Shown here: positions 16,299 to 24,289 of the stretch, in pieces
Layout: the number at the start of each line of letters is the position of its first letter
How positions within the stretch are numbered: the first letter of the stretch is position 1
DNA from: Acidobacteriaceae bacterium UBA1307
Lineage (GTDB): Bacteria > Acidobacteriota > Terriglobia > Terriglobales > Acidobacteriaceae
DNA: 64,000 nucleotides
Assembly: GCA_002307235.1 (NCBI GenBank)
Contig: DBTV01000031.1
Coordinates: 162,998 to 226,997, forward strand
Reading direction: 5' to 3'
Notes under the pieces: model-generated
Database searches by the model: none
The model's input: the letters and a program-made list of their open reading frames with translations, nothing else
Told to the model about the DNA's origin: nothing
Position numbers and translations under genes: made by a program

Positions 16299-19187
16299 TT
16301 AAAGAACCTGCTTCAGCCACTTGCCGGTATAGGACAGCAGATTGCCTGCCACCTCTTCGGGCGTGCCCTCGGCAACGATCGCGCCGCCGCCCGAGCCACC
16401 CTCGGGGCCAAGATCAATCACCCAATCGGCGCACTTGATAATGTCCATATTGTGCTCGATGACGATCAGCGAGCCACCACCATCGATCAGTTTTTTAAAG
16501 GCCGTGAGCAGCTTGGCCACATCGTCAAAATGCAGGCCGGTGGTAGGTTCATCGAGGATGTAAAGAATGCGGCTGGCCTGCGAAGGCTTGGCATTGGCGT
16601 TGGCCGCGCGCACCTGCGCCAGATGCGCGGCGAGTTTGACGCGCTGCGCCTCGCCACCGGATAGCGTCGTGGCCGACTGGCCCAATCGCAGATAGCCGAG
16701 ACCGATCTCGTCGAGCACGGCAAGTTTTTCCTGCAGGCGATTTTGTCCGGCAAAAAAGTGCAGAGCCTCTTTCACCGTCAGCCCCAACACCTCGTGAATA
16801 TTCTTGCCCTTGTACTTCACCTCGAGCACGCGCTGCTGATACCGCGTGCCGCCGCAGTCCTCGCACGGCAATTCGATGTCGGCAAGAAACTGCATCTCGA
16901 CGGTCACCGTGCCATCACCCTCGCAGGTGTTGCAACGGCCGCCGGGCACGTTAAAGGAGAAGTGTCCGGGCGTGAGGCCTAGTCGCTTGGCCTCCGGTTG
17001 CGCGGCAAACAGCTCGCGAATCTGATCGAAGGCCTTGATGTAGGTAACAGGATTCGAGCGCGGCGTGCGGCCAATCGGCGTCTGGTCAACAAGCACCACG
17101 TCACTCAGTCGCTCGGCACCCGTCAGCGACGTGAACAGGCCCGATGGATCAGCGCCCTCAGTCTGCCCCATCGCCTGCATCAACGCGCGATAAAGCACCT
17201 GATGCACGAGCGTCGATTTGCCCGAGCCGGAGACACCGGTAATCGCCACCAACATGCGCAACGGAATTTCGACATCGAGTCCATGCAGATTGTTGCTCGT
17301 GGCTCCGCGCAGCACCAGCTTTTCGCGGCCCGGTTCGCGACGATGCGCGGGTACGGGAATCGAGAGCTTGCCCGAGAGATAGCGCCCTGTCAGCGAATTC
17401 GGATTGGCCTCAACCTCGGCGACGGAGCCTTCGGCCAGCAGCTTTCCACCAAACTCACCCGCGCCAGGGCCGAGGTCAAGCAGATGATCGGCGGCGCGCA
17501 CAATGTCGGGGTCGTGTTCGACGACGAGAATCGTGTTGCCAAGATCGCGCAGCTCTTTGAGGATGCGAATCAGCCGCTCGGTGTCGCGACTATGCAATCC
17601 GATCGAAGGCTCGTCGAGCACGTAGAGCGCGCCCACCAGCCGCGATCCGAGCGAGGTGGCAAGCTGAATGCGCTGCGCCTCTCCACCCGACAACGTCGAG
17701 GCCAACCGGTCCAGCGTGAGATAGTCGAGGCCGACGGCATCGAGGAAATTCAGTCGCTGACGAATCTCGATGAGGATCGGTCCGGCAATCTCCTCTTGCA
17801 TCGGCGTGAGCCTGAGCTCGCCAAAAAACAGCTTGGCCTGCGTGATGGTCATCGCCGTTGCCTGGCAGATATTTTTGTCGTTGAGCCGCACACCGCGCGC
17901 CTCGGCACGCAGTCGCTGGCCCCGGCAATCGGGGCAGAGCGCATAGCCGCGATATTTGCTGAGCATCACGCGAATATGGAGCTTGTACTTTTTCTTCTCC
18001 ATCTGCGCAAAGAAGCCATCGATGCCCTCGTAATCGCCCTTGCCGTGCCACACCGTCGCACGCGCTTCTTCAGAAAGCTCGCGCCAGGGCACGTCGAGCG
18101 GCACGCCGAGCTCGCCCGCGCGCTTGCGCAGGTCGGTGTACCACGGACGGCACTTCGGCCGGTTCCATGGATCGATGGCGCCGTTGGCCAGCGTGAGTCC
18201 CTTGTCGGGCACAATCAGATCGATGTCAAAATCGACGGTATTGCCAAAGCCCTGGCAGCGCGGGCAGGCACCAAAGGGATTGTTGAAGCTGAACAGGCGC
18301 GGCTCAGGCTCGCGCCCCGGCCGATGGCACTGCACACACTCATAGGCAGCGGAATAGCGCCGTGCGCGCGGCTCCGAGCCATCGCGCGGCGCTTCCACAA
18401 AGCTCACCTCGCCCGCTTCGCGATAGGCAAGCTCGATGGCGTCGACAATGCGCGAACGATTCTCGGCGTTGACCACGATGCGATCGAGCAGCACAGAGAC
18501 CGGCTGCGTCAGGTCAAGATCGATCAGCGATTCGGGCGTTGAAAACTCATAGGTCTCGCCCTTCTGCCACAGGCGCGAAAACCCTGCCGCGCGCAACTTG
18601 GCCAGCCGCACCTTGATCGCCTCAATGCGCAGCTCTTCCGGCGAGGCCACAGCCTTCGTCTTGGCGCGCGTGGCCTTCTTCGGCTTCGCGGCCTCTGCGT
18701 TCGGCGCGGGCAACGGCGCCGTCACCGGAAAAAGCACCAGCAGACGCGTTCCATCGCCTAATGCGAGCACGCCCTCCGTCGCTTCATCCACGGAGTCGCT
18801 GCGCACGATGCCGTCGCAATGCACGCAGTGCACCTCGCCGCAACGGGCATAGAGCAGCCGCATGTAATCGTAGATTTCCGTCGCCGTGGCGACGGTCGAG
18901 CGCGGATTGCGCGTCGAGTTCTTCTGCTTGATGGCGATGGCCGGAGCCATGCCGTCGATCTCGTCCACATCGGGCTTCTCTATGCGCTCAAGAAACTGCC
19001 GCGCGTAGGCCGACAGCGATTCGACATAGCGGCGCTGTCCTTCGGCGTAGATCGTGTCGAAGGCCAACGAGGACTTGCCCGATCCCGACACGCCACTGAC
19101 CACCGTCAGCTCGCCGTGCGGAATCTCGCAGGAGACATTCTTCAGATTATGCGTCCGCGCGCCGCGGATGACCAGGACATCGCTCAA
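16299..19187 (-). CDS. uvrA: UvrABC excinuclease, subunit A
   Basis: A 962-aa ABC-type DNA damage sensor of nucleotide excision repair. The first Walker A, GVSGSGKSS, is at residues 32-40; the second, GVSGSGKSTL, lies near residue 650. Two LSGGEAQR signatures and two zinc modules (CVQCHRPG...CPRCQGFG and CNTCEGDG...CEDCGG) are present. A lysine/alanine-rich insert (about residues 160-175, PKKATRAKTK) is unlike the enteric protein. The start codon is TTG with no clear ribosome site. uvrB and uvrC are not nearby. Two tiny genes precede it on the same strand. Confidence 0.97.
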   Translation of the reverse strand: MSDVLVIRGARTHNLKNVSCEIPHGELTVVSGVSGSGKSSLAFDTIYAEGQRRYVESLSAYARQFLERIEKPDVDEIDGMAPAIAIKQKNSTRNPRSTVATATEIYDYMRLLYARCGEVHCVHCDGIVRSDSVDEATEGVLALGDGTRLLVLFPVTAPLPAPNAEAAKPKKATRAKTKAVASPEELRIEAIKVRLAKLRAAGFSRLWQKGETYEFSTPESLIDLDLTQPVSVLLDRIVVNAENRSRIVDAIELAYREAGEVSFVEAPRDGSEPRARRYSAAYECVQCHRPGREPEPRLFSFNNPFGACPRCQGFGNTVDFDIDLIVPDKGLTLANGAIDPWNRPKCRPWYTDLRKRAGELGVPLDVPWRELSEEARATVWHGKGDYEGIDGFFAQMEKKKYKLHIRVMLSKYRGYALCPDCRGQRLRAEARGVRLNDKNICQATAMTITQAKLFFGELRLTPMQEEIAGPILIEIRQRLNFLDAVGLDYLTLDRLASTLSGGEAQRIQLATSLGSRLVGALYVLDEPSIGLHSRDTERLIRILKELRDLGNTILVVEHDPDIVRAADHLLDLGPGAGEFGGKLLAEGSVAEVEANPNSLTGRYLSGKLSIPVPAHRREPGREKLVLRGATSNNLHGLDVEIPLRMLVAITGVSGSGKSTLVHQVLYRALMQAMGQTEGADPSGLFTSLTGAERLSDVVLVDQTPIGRTPRSNPVTYIKAFDQIRELFAAQPEAKRLGLTPGHFSFNVPGGRCNTCEGDGTVTVEMQFLADIELPCEDCGGTRYQQRVLEVKYKGKNIHEVLGLTVKEALHFFAGQNRLQEKLAVLDEIGLGYLRLGQSATTLSGGEAQRVKLAAHLAQVRAANANAKPSQASRILYILDEPTTGLHFDDVAKLLTAFKKLIDGGGSLIVIEHNMDIIKCADWVIDLGPEGGSGGGAIVAEGTPEEVAGNLLSYTGKWLKQVL

Positions 19188-19265
19188 GGGAAGACACCCG
19201 ATAGAAGTTGATCCGACTGAAGGAACGCCTCTACAAAGCGCGCCAGGGCCAGGATCATCTTTTTA

Positions 19266-19529
19266 TTATAGGGCGCGGCAAGCCCTTGCCCTGCGACGCG
19301 GCACTGTATGCTGGGCAAGATCCGTACTCCTGGTGTGCGGCAGCCAGAGCGAGGGCAAAAAGGCACTCTGTTCCTTGCGCTCCTCTTCGCGATCAAACAC
19401 ACTCGCCAATCCCAGCAAAGAGCTCGAGGCGCACGCCGGGCACTGCCTGGAATTGTTGCCCACGGCATTGCAGTCCTGGCAGAGGTACGCCGAGTTCAGT
19501 GGGATGTGGTCCATCGTGGCAATCGTCAT
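19266..19529 (-). CDS. Small zinc-ribbon protein of unknown function
   Basis: 87 residues. MTIATMDHIPLNSAYLCQDC leads into a treble of CxxC motifs: CQDC, then 9 residues, then CPAC, a typical zinc ribbon, and a GLASVFDREEE helix. The C-terminal third is basic. ATG 19527-19529 was chosen because AGGTGA sits just upstream; the longer reading frame lacks one. It lies between the 54-aa gene and uvrA, all on the same strand. I do not recognise the family by name. It could bind nucleic acid or simply be a structural zinc protein. Confidence 0.6.
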   Translation of the reverse strand: MTIATMDHIPLNSAYLCQDCNAVGNNSRQCPACASSSLLGLASVFDREEERKEQSAFLPSLWLPHTRSTDLAQHTVPRRRARACRAL

Positions 19530-19606
19530 GCAATCACCTGTATTTCCGGCATCGGAAGCAACGCGCAACGCTTCCTCGTCCAGAATGAAAAATTCTTTCA
19601 CTTCGA

Positions 19607-19771
19607 TCAGATTGTGAAAATCTTGCGATCCTCATCGTATTTGTGCGTTGTTTTGGTGGACTTGGCCGCAGCCTTTTCCGCAATGCGTTCGACCTTCTTC
19701 TGCGCGGATTCTGCGGCGGTGGTCTCGTCATGCAGCTTGGTTGCTTGGGGATTTTCAAATTGCTGGGTCAT
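19607..19771 (-). CDS. Tiny charged helical protein, unknown
   Basis: 54 residues, mostly K, E, A, T, Q; one long predicted helix around AESAQKKVERIAEKAAAKSTK, then HKYDEDRKIF. There is no membrane segment or cysteine. The ATG at 19769-19771 has an AGGAG (complement of 19778-19782) at ideal spacing, which is the main evidence that it is real. First of a three-gene co-directional run with the zinc-ribbon gene and uvrA; the gap to the next start is 77 bp. Confidence 0.5.
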   Translation of the reverse strand: MTQQFENPQATKLHDETTAAESAQKKVERIAEKAAAKSTKTTHKYDEDRKIFTI

Positions 19772-19897
19772 GGTGATCTCCTGTTTCACTATGCCTTTTG
19801 TTTCCAGCGAAAAGTGTGCACTTCTGCTCTACTTGCCGGATTTCTTCCTCTGCGCAGGCGCGTCGAACGGAGAGCGGCCCTGGCGAAGCTCGCCCGG

Positions 19898-19903
19898 TAC
19901 ACT
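19898..19903 (+). promoter_or_regulatory. -10-like TACACT directly before the TPR gene
   Basis: TACACT followed after only 5 nt by GTG (19909) and after 17 nt by a second GTG (19921). No -35 match is seen. If used, the mRNA would be leaderless for the first GTG. Confidence 0.4.
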
Positions 19904-19908
19904 AACAA

Positions 19909-21252
19909 GTGAGGTGTTTCGTGCTTCGTTTTTTCTTCTTTGCCCTGCTCTGCGCATCGATTTCCGGAACAGCGACCGGACTGGCCCAGGATTTTCCCGC
20001 CGACGCCCCGCAACATCCGGCCACGCAGGTTCCCGCCGTTGAAGCGGCCGCGCCCTCTGAAACGGTGCTCGCCGCCGAAGCCGCCATCAGCAAATCGGAT
20101 TGGAAGACGGCCGAGACCAGGCTGAATGCATGGCTCGCCGCGCACGCCACCGATGCGCGCGCTCTTTTTGACGCCGGTTATGTGGCCGACGCGCAGAACC
20201 GGCCCCAGGCAGCCGAAGCACTCTATCGCCGCGCCGTCGCCGCAAATCCCGCTTCGATGGAAGCGCATCTTTCGCTCGGCCTTCTGCTGGCCCGCGAAAA
20301 CAACGTCGCCGAGGCCCGCACCGAGCTTGAGGCCACAACCCAACTGGAAGGCGGAGCCCTCGCGCCCGCGCTGAAGGCCCGCGCCTGGCGTGCTCTGGCG
20401 CGCATCGACCGGCCCACGCAAAAAAATGGCGACACCACGGCGGCCACCAACGATCTGCTGGAGGCGCTGAAGATTTCGCCCGAGACGCCGAACGACACAC
20501 TGCTTGCCGCCGAACTCGCCGAACAGGCCGACCAGTTTGACGTGGCCGAGACCGCCTATCGCCGCGTGCTGGCCAAGGACGCGCACTCCGCGCAGGCCAA
20601 CGCGGGCCTCGCGCATCTGCTCATCCGCAAAAAGCAGTTTGCCGAGGCAGAAACGTTTCTGCGCGCGGCGCTTGAAAAAACGCCCGACGACCCCACGCTG
20701 ACCGCGCAACTTGCCCTGGTGCTCGCCGCTGAAGACAAGGCCGAGGCGCTGCCGCTGCTGCAAAAGCTGCACACCGCGCACCCTGAAACCGCCGCCGTCA
20801 CGCGCATGTTGGCCGAGGTTCTGGCCGAGGCTGGCGACATTGCCGGCTCTGACCAACTCTACGCAAAGCTGCTCGCGGCCACGCCTACCGACGCCGACCT
20901 GCTCGTCGCGCATGGACAAAATCTGGTGCGACTGGGCCGCTTTGCCGAGGCCGTTGCAGCCTTTGACAAGGCCACGCAGCACGATGCGCGCAATGCCGAC
21001 GCGTGGAGTGGACTGGCCTTTGCCGCCGCCCGCGTGCAGCAGCCCGCCGTCACGCTGCGTGCGCTCGGCGAGCGCGCCAAGCTCGCCCCCGAAAGCGCAT
21101 CGACCTATTTTCTGTGGGCTACCGCCTACGACGCGCTGCATAAAAAGCCGGAGGCGATTGCGGCCTATCGTCACTTCATCGATGCCGCGGCGGGCAAGTT
21201 TCCCGACCAGCTCTGGCAGGCCAAACAACGTCTGCAACTGCTTGAGAAATAG
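19909..21252 (+). CDS. Secreted tetratricopeptide-repeat protein
   Basis: 447 aa with a very hydrophobic signal peptide (RFFFFALLCASISGTATGLA) and then a string of TPR-like helix pairs from about residue 50 to the end: ALFDAGYVADAQNRPQAAEALYRRAVA, ANAGLAHLLIRKKQFAEAETFLRAAL, LLVAHGQNLVRLGRFAEAVAAFDKA. Such periplasmic or outer-membrane-associated TPR proteins are scaffolds; the partner is unknown. The start is either GTG 19909 (leaderless, fits the TACACT box) or GTG 19921 (GAGG six bases upstream). Divergent from the 54-aa gene. Confidence 0.8.
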   Translation: MRCFVLRFFFFALLCASISGTATGLAQDFPADAPQHPATQVPAVEAAAPSETVLAAEAAISKSDWKTAETRLNAWLAAHATDARALFDAGYVADAQNRPQAAEALYRRAVAANPASMEAHLSLGLLLARENNVAEARTELEATTQLEGGALAPALKARAWRALARIDRPTQKNGDTTAATNDLLEALKISPETPNDTLLAAELAEQADQFDVAETAYRRVLAKDAHSAQANAGLAHLLIRKKQFAEAETFLRAALEKTPDDPTLTAQLALVLAAEDKAEALPLLQKLHTAHPETAAVTRMLAEVLAEAGDIAGSDQLYAKLLAATPTDADLLVAHGQNLVRLGRFAEAVAAFDKATQHDARNADAWSGLAFAAARVQQPAVTLRALGERAKLAPESASTYFLWATAYDALHKKPEAIAAYRHFIDAAAGKFPDQLWQAKQRLQLLEK

Positions 21253-21279
21253 CCCGCGCCCTGTGGCCATGCGCCTCGG

Positions 21280-21984
21280 GTGCTATGCTCGATTTTGGTG
21301 ACCGTCGATCCTGTAATCATCTTTGAGGAGGAGTATCGTGCGCTCAGGCCGCGCGCGCCGATGCCCCCGTTTGTCGTGCGCTTCCGGCGCTTTACTTCGC
21401 TGAACACCACCATCCGGCTGCGCGAAGGCCAGCTCCGCGTGAGCCTCTCCGACCTGCTTGAAGGCGCGCCGGAGCCGGTGCTGCGCGCCATCGCGCACAT
21501 CCTCATCGCCAAAATCTACAAAAAGCCGATTGATGCCGCGCACAACCAGCGCTACAAGCGTTTTGCCTCGTCGGCAACGATCACCCGCGCCGTCGAACGC
21601 ATCCGTTCGACGCGTGCCGTCAAATATTACTTTGGTCCCGAAGGGCGCTTCTACAATCTCGAAGAGGTCTTCGATTCGATCAACGTGCGGTTCTTCCACG
21701 GGCTGCTCGGCCGACCCGATCTGACCTGGAGCGAGCACTTCGCCAAGCGCTCGCTCGGCCACTACGACGCGGCGTTGAACACCATCGTCGTCAGCCGCGT
21801 TTTTGATCGCCCGTCGAGCCCGCGCTATGCCATCGAGTATCTGCTCTACCACGAGATGCTGCACCTGAAGCACCCGGTGACGATGCACGGCACGCGCCGC
21901 TGCGTCCACTCGCGCGCCTTCAAGGCCGACGAAGCGCTCTTCCCGCAACTCAAGGAAGCGCTCGCCTTTCTCAAGCGGCTTTAG
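21280..21984 (+). CDS. SprT-like zinc metalloprotease-fold protein
   Basis: 234 aa. The zinc-protease motif HEMLH (His191, Glu192, His195) lies in EYLLYHEMLHLKHPV, followed by HSRAFKADEALFP, which provides the third-ligand region of the SprT-like fold. The N-terminal 110 residues are all-alpha/beta with RVSLSDLLEGAPEPVLRAIAHILIAKIY. Substrate unknown; SprT-like proteins act in DNA-protein crosslink repair or as general proteases. The start codon is uncertain: GTG 21280, GTG 21298 and ATG 21361 are all possible. Its stop overlaps the lgt stop on the other strand by 3 bases. Confidence 0.75.
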   Translation: MLCSILVTVDPVIIFEEEYRALRPRAPMPPFVVRFRRFTSLNTTIRLREGQLRVSLSDLLEGAPEPVLRAIAHILIAKIYKKPIDAAHNQRYKRFASSATITRAVERIRSTRAVKYYFGPEGRFYNLEEVFDSINVRFFHGLLGRPDLTWSEHFAKRSLGHYDAALNTIVVSRVFDRPSSPRYAIEYLLYHEMLHLKHPVTMHGTRRCVHSRAFKADEALFPQLKEALAFLKRL

Positions 21985-22748
21985 CGATCCTGCGGAGAAA
22001 CTTCTGCCCTGCGCGAAGTGCGCGCGGCCCAGGCGATCAGAATCACGCCCAGCACAACCGAGCCGACACTGGCCAGTTGCGCATTCGAGAGCCCGAGAAT
22101 AACCTTCGGGTTCCGGCGCACCAACTCCACCAGAAAGCGGGCGATGCCGCTGAGCAACAGGTATTGGCCCACGATGGCGCCGGTGCCGTACGGCTTGCCC
22201 GCGCGACGCCAGAGCCAGGCACCAATCGCCAGCCCCAGGGCCAGTTCGTAGAGCGGCGTCGGATGCACGCGGTCGAAGGTCGGCTCAATGCCATTCGGAA
22301 AGCTCATGCCCCAGGGCAGCGTCGTCGGCACCCCGTAGCAGCCGTCACCTGAAAAAAAGCAGCCCAGTCGGCCAATGCCGTAGCCGACCGCCGCGGCCGG
22401 TGCCGCCAAGTCGAGCGTGCGCAGAGCACCCAGCTTGGACTGCCAGCCCTGCACAAGCAGCGCGCCGATACCGAAGACCAGTCCGCCAAACCAGGCAAAA
22501 CCGGCCGAATCCCACAACACGCGCCAGCCCATCTCCCGAAAATCGCTTGGCGTATCCAGCACATGCCACAGCTTGGCGCCCACGATGCCCATCACCACCG
22601 CCACGGCCACCATGCCCACCGCGTCGGCCTTCACCTGCGCGCGGCGGAAGTTGCGATCCATTAAAAAAGCGCCAGCCACGGCGGCCAGCCAGATCATGAG
22701 CCCGAAGGTCGGAATGCTCAGGTGCGCAATATGAAAAAAGGGCAGCAT
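21981..22748 (-). CDS. lgt: Prolipoprotein diacylglyceryl transferase
   Basis: 255 aa, about seven membrane helices. It moves diacylglycerol from phosphatidylglycerol to the lipobox cysteine of prolipoproteins in the inner membrane. Family motifs: LPFFHIAHLSIPTFGLM, GIVGAKLWHVLD, GRLGCFFSGDGCYG (the Lgt signature with its essential Arg) and HPTPLYELA. ATG at 22748 was chosen over a TTG 33 bases upstream because Lgt proteins start just before PFFHI. TATACT (complement of 22756-22761) lies 7 nt upstream of the ATG. Confidence 0.95.
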   Translation of the reverse strand: MLPFFHIAHLSIPTFGLMIWLAAVAGAFLMDRNFRRAQVKADAVGMVAVAVVMGIVGAKLWHVLDTPSDFREMGWRVLWDSAGFAWFGGLVFGIGALLVQGWQSKLGALRTLDLAAPAAAVGYGIGRLGCFFSGDGCYGVPTTLPWGMSFPNGIEPTFDRVHPTPLYELALGLAIGAWLWRRAGKPYGTGAIVGQYLLLSGIARFLVELVRRNPKVILGLSNAQLASVGSVVLGVILIAWAARTSRRAEVSPQDR

Positions 22749-22755
22749 AGTCTTC

Positions 22756-22761
22756 AGTATA
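22756..22761 (-). promoter_or_regulatory. -10-like TATACT before lgt
   Basis: The minus strand reads TATACT, then GAAGACT, then ATG. A five-of-six match to TATAAT, close enough to the start to give a leaderless or near-leaderless mRNA. No clear -35. Confidence 0.4.
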
Positions 22762-22865
22762 TCCGCTAGGAACTGCCCCAAAAAAACAACGGCGAAACCC
22801 TCCGTACCGCACCCTGCGGTTTTTCACAGGACCAGGCGCGGCATGGCGCGCGATACTAGAGGTGT

Positions 22866-23411
22866 ATGGCTACGACTTCCGTCAACGATTTTGAAATTCT
22901 CTACTCCCGCGATCAGATCGCCCAACGCGTGGCAGAACTGGGCGCGCAGGTCACCCGCGACCTGAACGGCGAAAAGCTCGTCATGGTCGGCGTCCTCAAG
23001 GGAGCCGCGCCGTTTTTGGCCGATCTCTCCCGCCACATCGAGGCCGATGCGACCTTTGATTTCGTGGCCACCTCCAGCTACGGTCACGGCCGTCAGTCCT
23101 CGGGTGCCGTCAAGCTCATCAAGGATCTGGACCACCCGATCGAGGGCAAGAACGTGCTCATCGTCGAGGACATTCTCGACACCGGCCTCACGCTCTCTTA
23201 TCTGCGCAAGCTCTTTTTGCAGCAGAAGCCCAAGAGCCTGCGGATCGCGACCCTGCTCGACAAGCCCTCGCGGCGGCTCGAAAAAATCGAGGCCGACTAC
23301 ATCGGTTTCTCGATTCCGAATCTCTTCGTGATCGGCTACGGCATGGACTACGCCGAGCACTACCGGAATCTGCCCGACATCCGGCTGATGCCACCCGATC
23401 ACCCCGAATAA
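22866..23411 (+). CDS. hpt: Hypoxanthine phosphoribosyltransferase
   Basis: 181 aa. Converts hypoxanthine or guanine plus PRPP to IMP or GMP. The PRPP loop is VLIVEDILDTGLTL. MVGVLKGAAPFLADL carries the pyrophosphate-binding KG loop, followed by SSYGHGRQSSG, the flexible loop; C-terminal DYIGFSIPNLFVIGYGMDYAEHYRNLP is diagnostic of Hpt. GAGG precedes the ATG by 4 nt and TACTAG lies 6 nt before the ATG. deoC follows after 55 bp, so a nucleotide/nucleoside salvage pair is likely. Confidence 0.95.
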   Translation: MATTSVNDFEILYSRDQIAQRVAELGAQVTRDLNGEKLVMVGVLKGAAPFLADLSRHIEADATFDFVATSSYGHGRQSSGAVKLIKDLDHPIEGKNVLIVEDILDTGLTLSYLRKLFLQQKPKSLRIATLLDKPSRRLEKIEADYIGFSIPNLFVIGYGMDYAEHYRNLPDIRLMPPDHPE

Positions 23412-23466
23412 GCATCAACACCAGCCCCTGAAATGAACCGTTCTCACCGCAGCGAAGGAGATACGC

Positions 23467-24210
23467 ATGACAGCGCCCGCAACGACATCGAACACCACCA
23501 GCACATCCTTTGACACGGCGGCCTTTGCCGCCAAGGCTCTGGGAAGCTGGCAGTCGCTGGCCGCCGTCATCGATCACACGCTGCTCAAACCCGAAGCCAC
23601 GCGCGCGCAGGTCGAAGCGCTCTGCGCCGAGGCCGCGCGCTACCGCTTCGCCTGCGCCATGATCAACCCGCTCTGGGCCTCGGTGGCCACCAGCGCGCTG
23701 GCGGGCACAGGCGTCGCGGTCGGCGTCGTCATCGGATTCCCGCTCGGCTGTTCGCTGGCCTCCACGTTGCGCCAGGAGGCCGAGGCACTGCTCAAGCTCG
23801 GCGTCCGCGAGCTCGACATGGTGCAACCCGTTGGCCTGCTCAAGGGCGGCGACGATTCGACCGTGGCCTACATGATCCAGTCGGCCGCCAAGGTCACCCA
23901 CGACCACGGCGCCCTGCTCAAGGTCATTCTCGAAACCTCGCTTCTGACCGATGAGGAAAAGACGCGCGCCTCGCAGATCGCCATCGATGCCGGAGCCGAC
24001 TTCATCAAGACCTCGACCGGGTTTTCAAAAAGCGGCGCTACCCCAGAAGACATCGCACTGATGCGTTCGGTGGCAGGCAACCGCGCCGGCGTCAAGGCCT
24101 CGGGCGGCATCCGCACCCTGGCCGACGTGCGCGCCATGCTCGAAGCTGGAGCCAGCCGCATCGGAGCCTCCGCCTCGGTCGCCATCGTGCGCGAACTCGG
24201 CGCCGAATAG
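23467..24210 (+). CDS. deoC: Deoxyribose-phosphate aldolase
   Basis: 247 aa. Cleaves 2-deoxyribose-5-phosphate to acetaldehyde and glyceraldehyde-3-phosphate. AAVIDHTLLKPEAT begins the barrel. The Schiff-base lysine is most likely Lys152 in LLKVILETSLL or its partner Lys210 in GVKASGGIRT, both conserved. GADFIKTSTGF and ASRIGASASVAI complete the phosphate site. An AAGGAG with ideal spacing precedes the ATG. The N-terminal 30 residues are Thr/Ala-rich and not conserved in the family. Confidence 0.95.
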   Translation: MTAPATTSNTTSTSFDTAAFAAKALGSWQSLAAVIDHTLLKPEATRAQVEALCAEAARYRFACAMINPLWASVATSALAGTGVAVGVVIGFPLGCSLASTLRQEAEALLKLGVRELDMVQPVGLLKGGDDSTVAYMIQSAAKVTHDHGALLKVILETSLLTDEEKTRASQIAIDAGADFIKTSTGFSKSGATPEDIALMRSVAGNRAGVKASGGIRTLADVRAMLEAGASRIGASASVAIVRELGAE

Positions 24211-24261
24211 GAACACGCGTCTCAGGCTGAAGGACGTCCCCACTGTCCGATCCGCGCCGGA

Positions 24262-24267
24262 TACACT
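24262..24267 (+). promoter_or_regulatory. -10-like TACACT before the GAF/PP2C gene
   Basis: TACACT 22 nt before the ATG at 24290. No -35 match at 16-18 bp. Confidence 0.35.
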
Positions 24268-24289
24268 ATCATTCCCTTCTATAGAGAAG

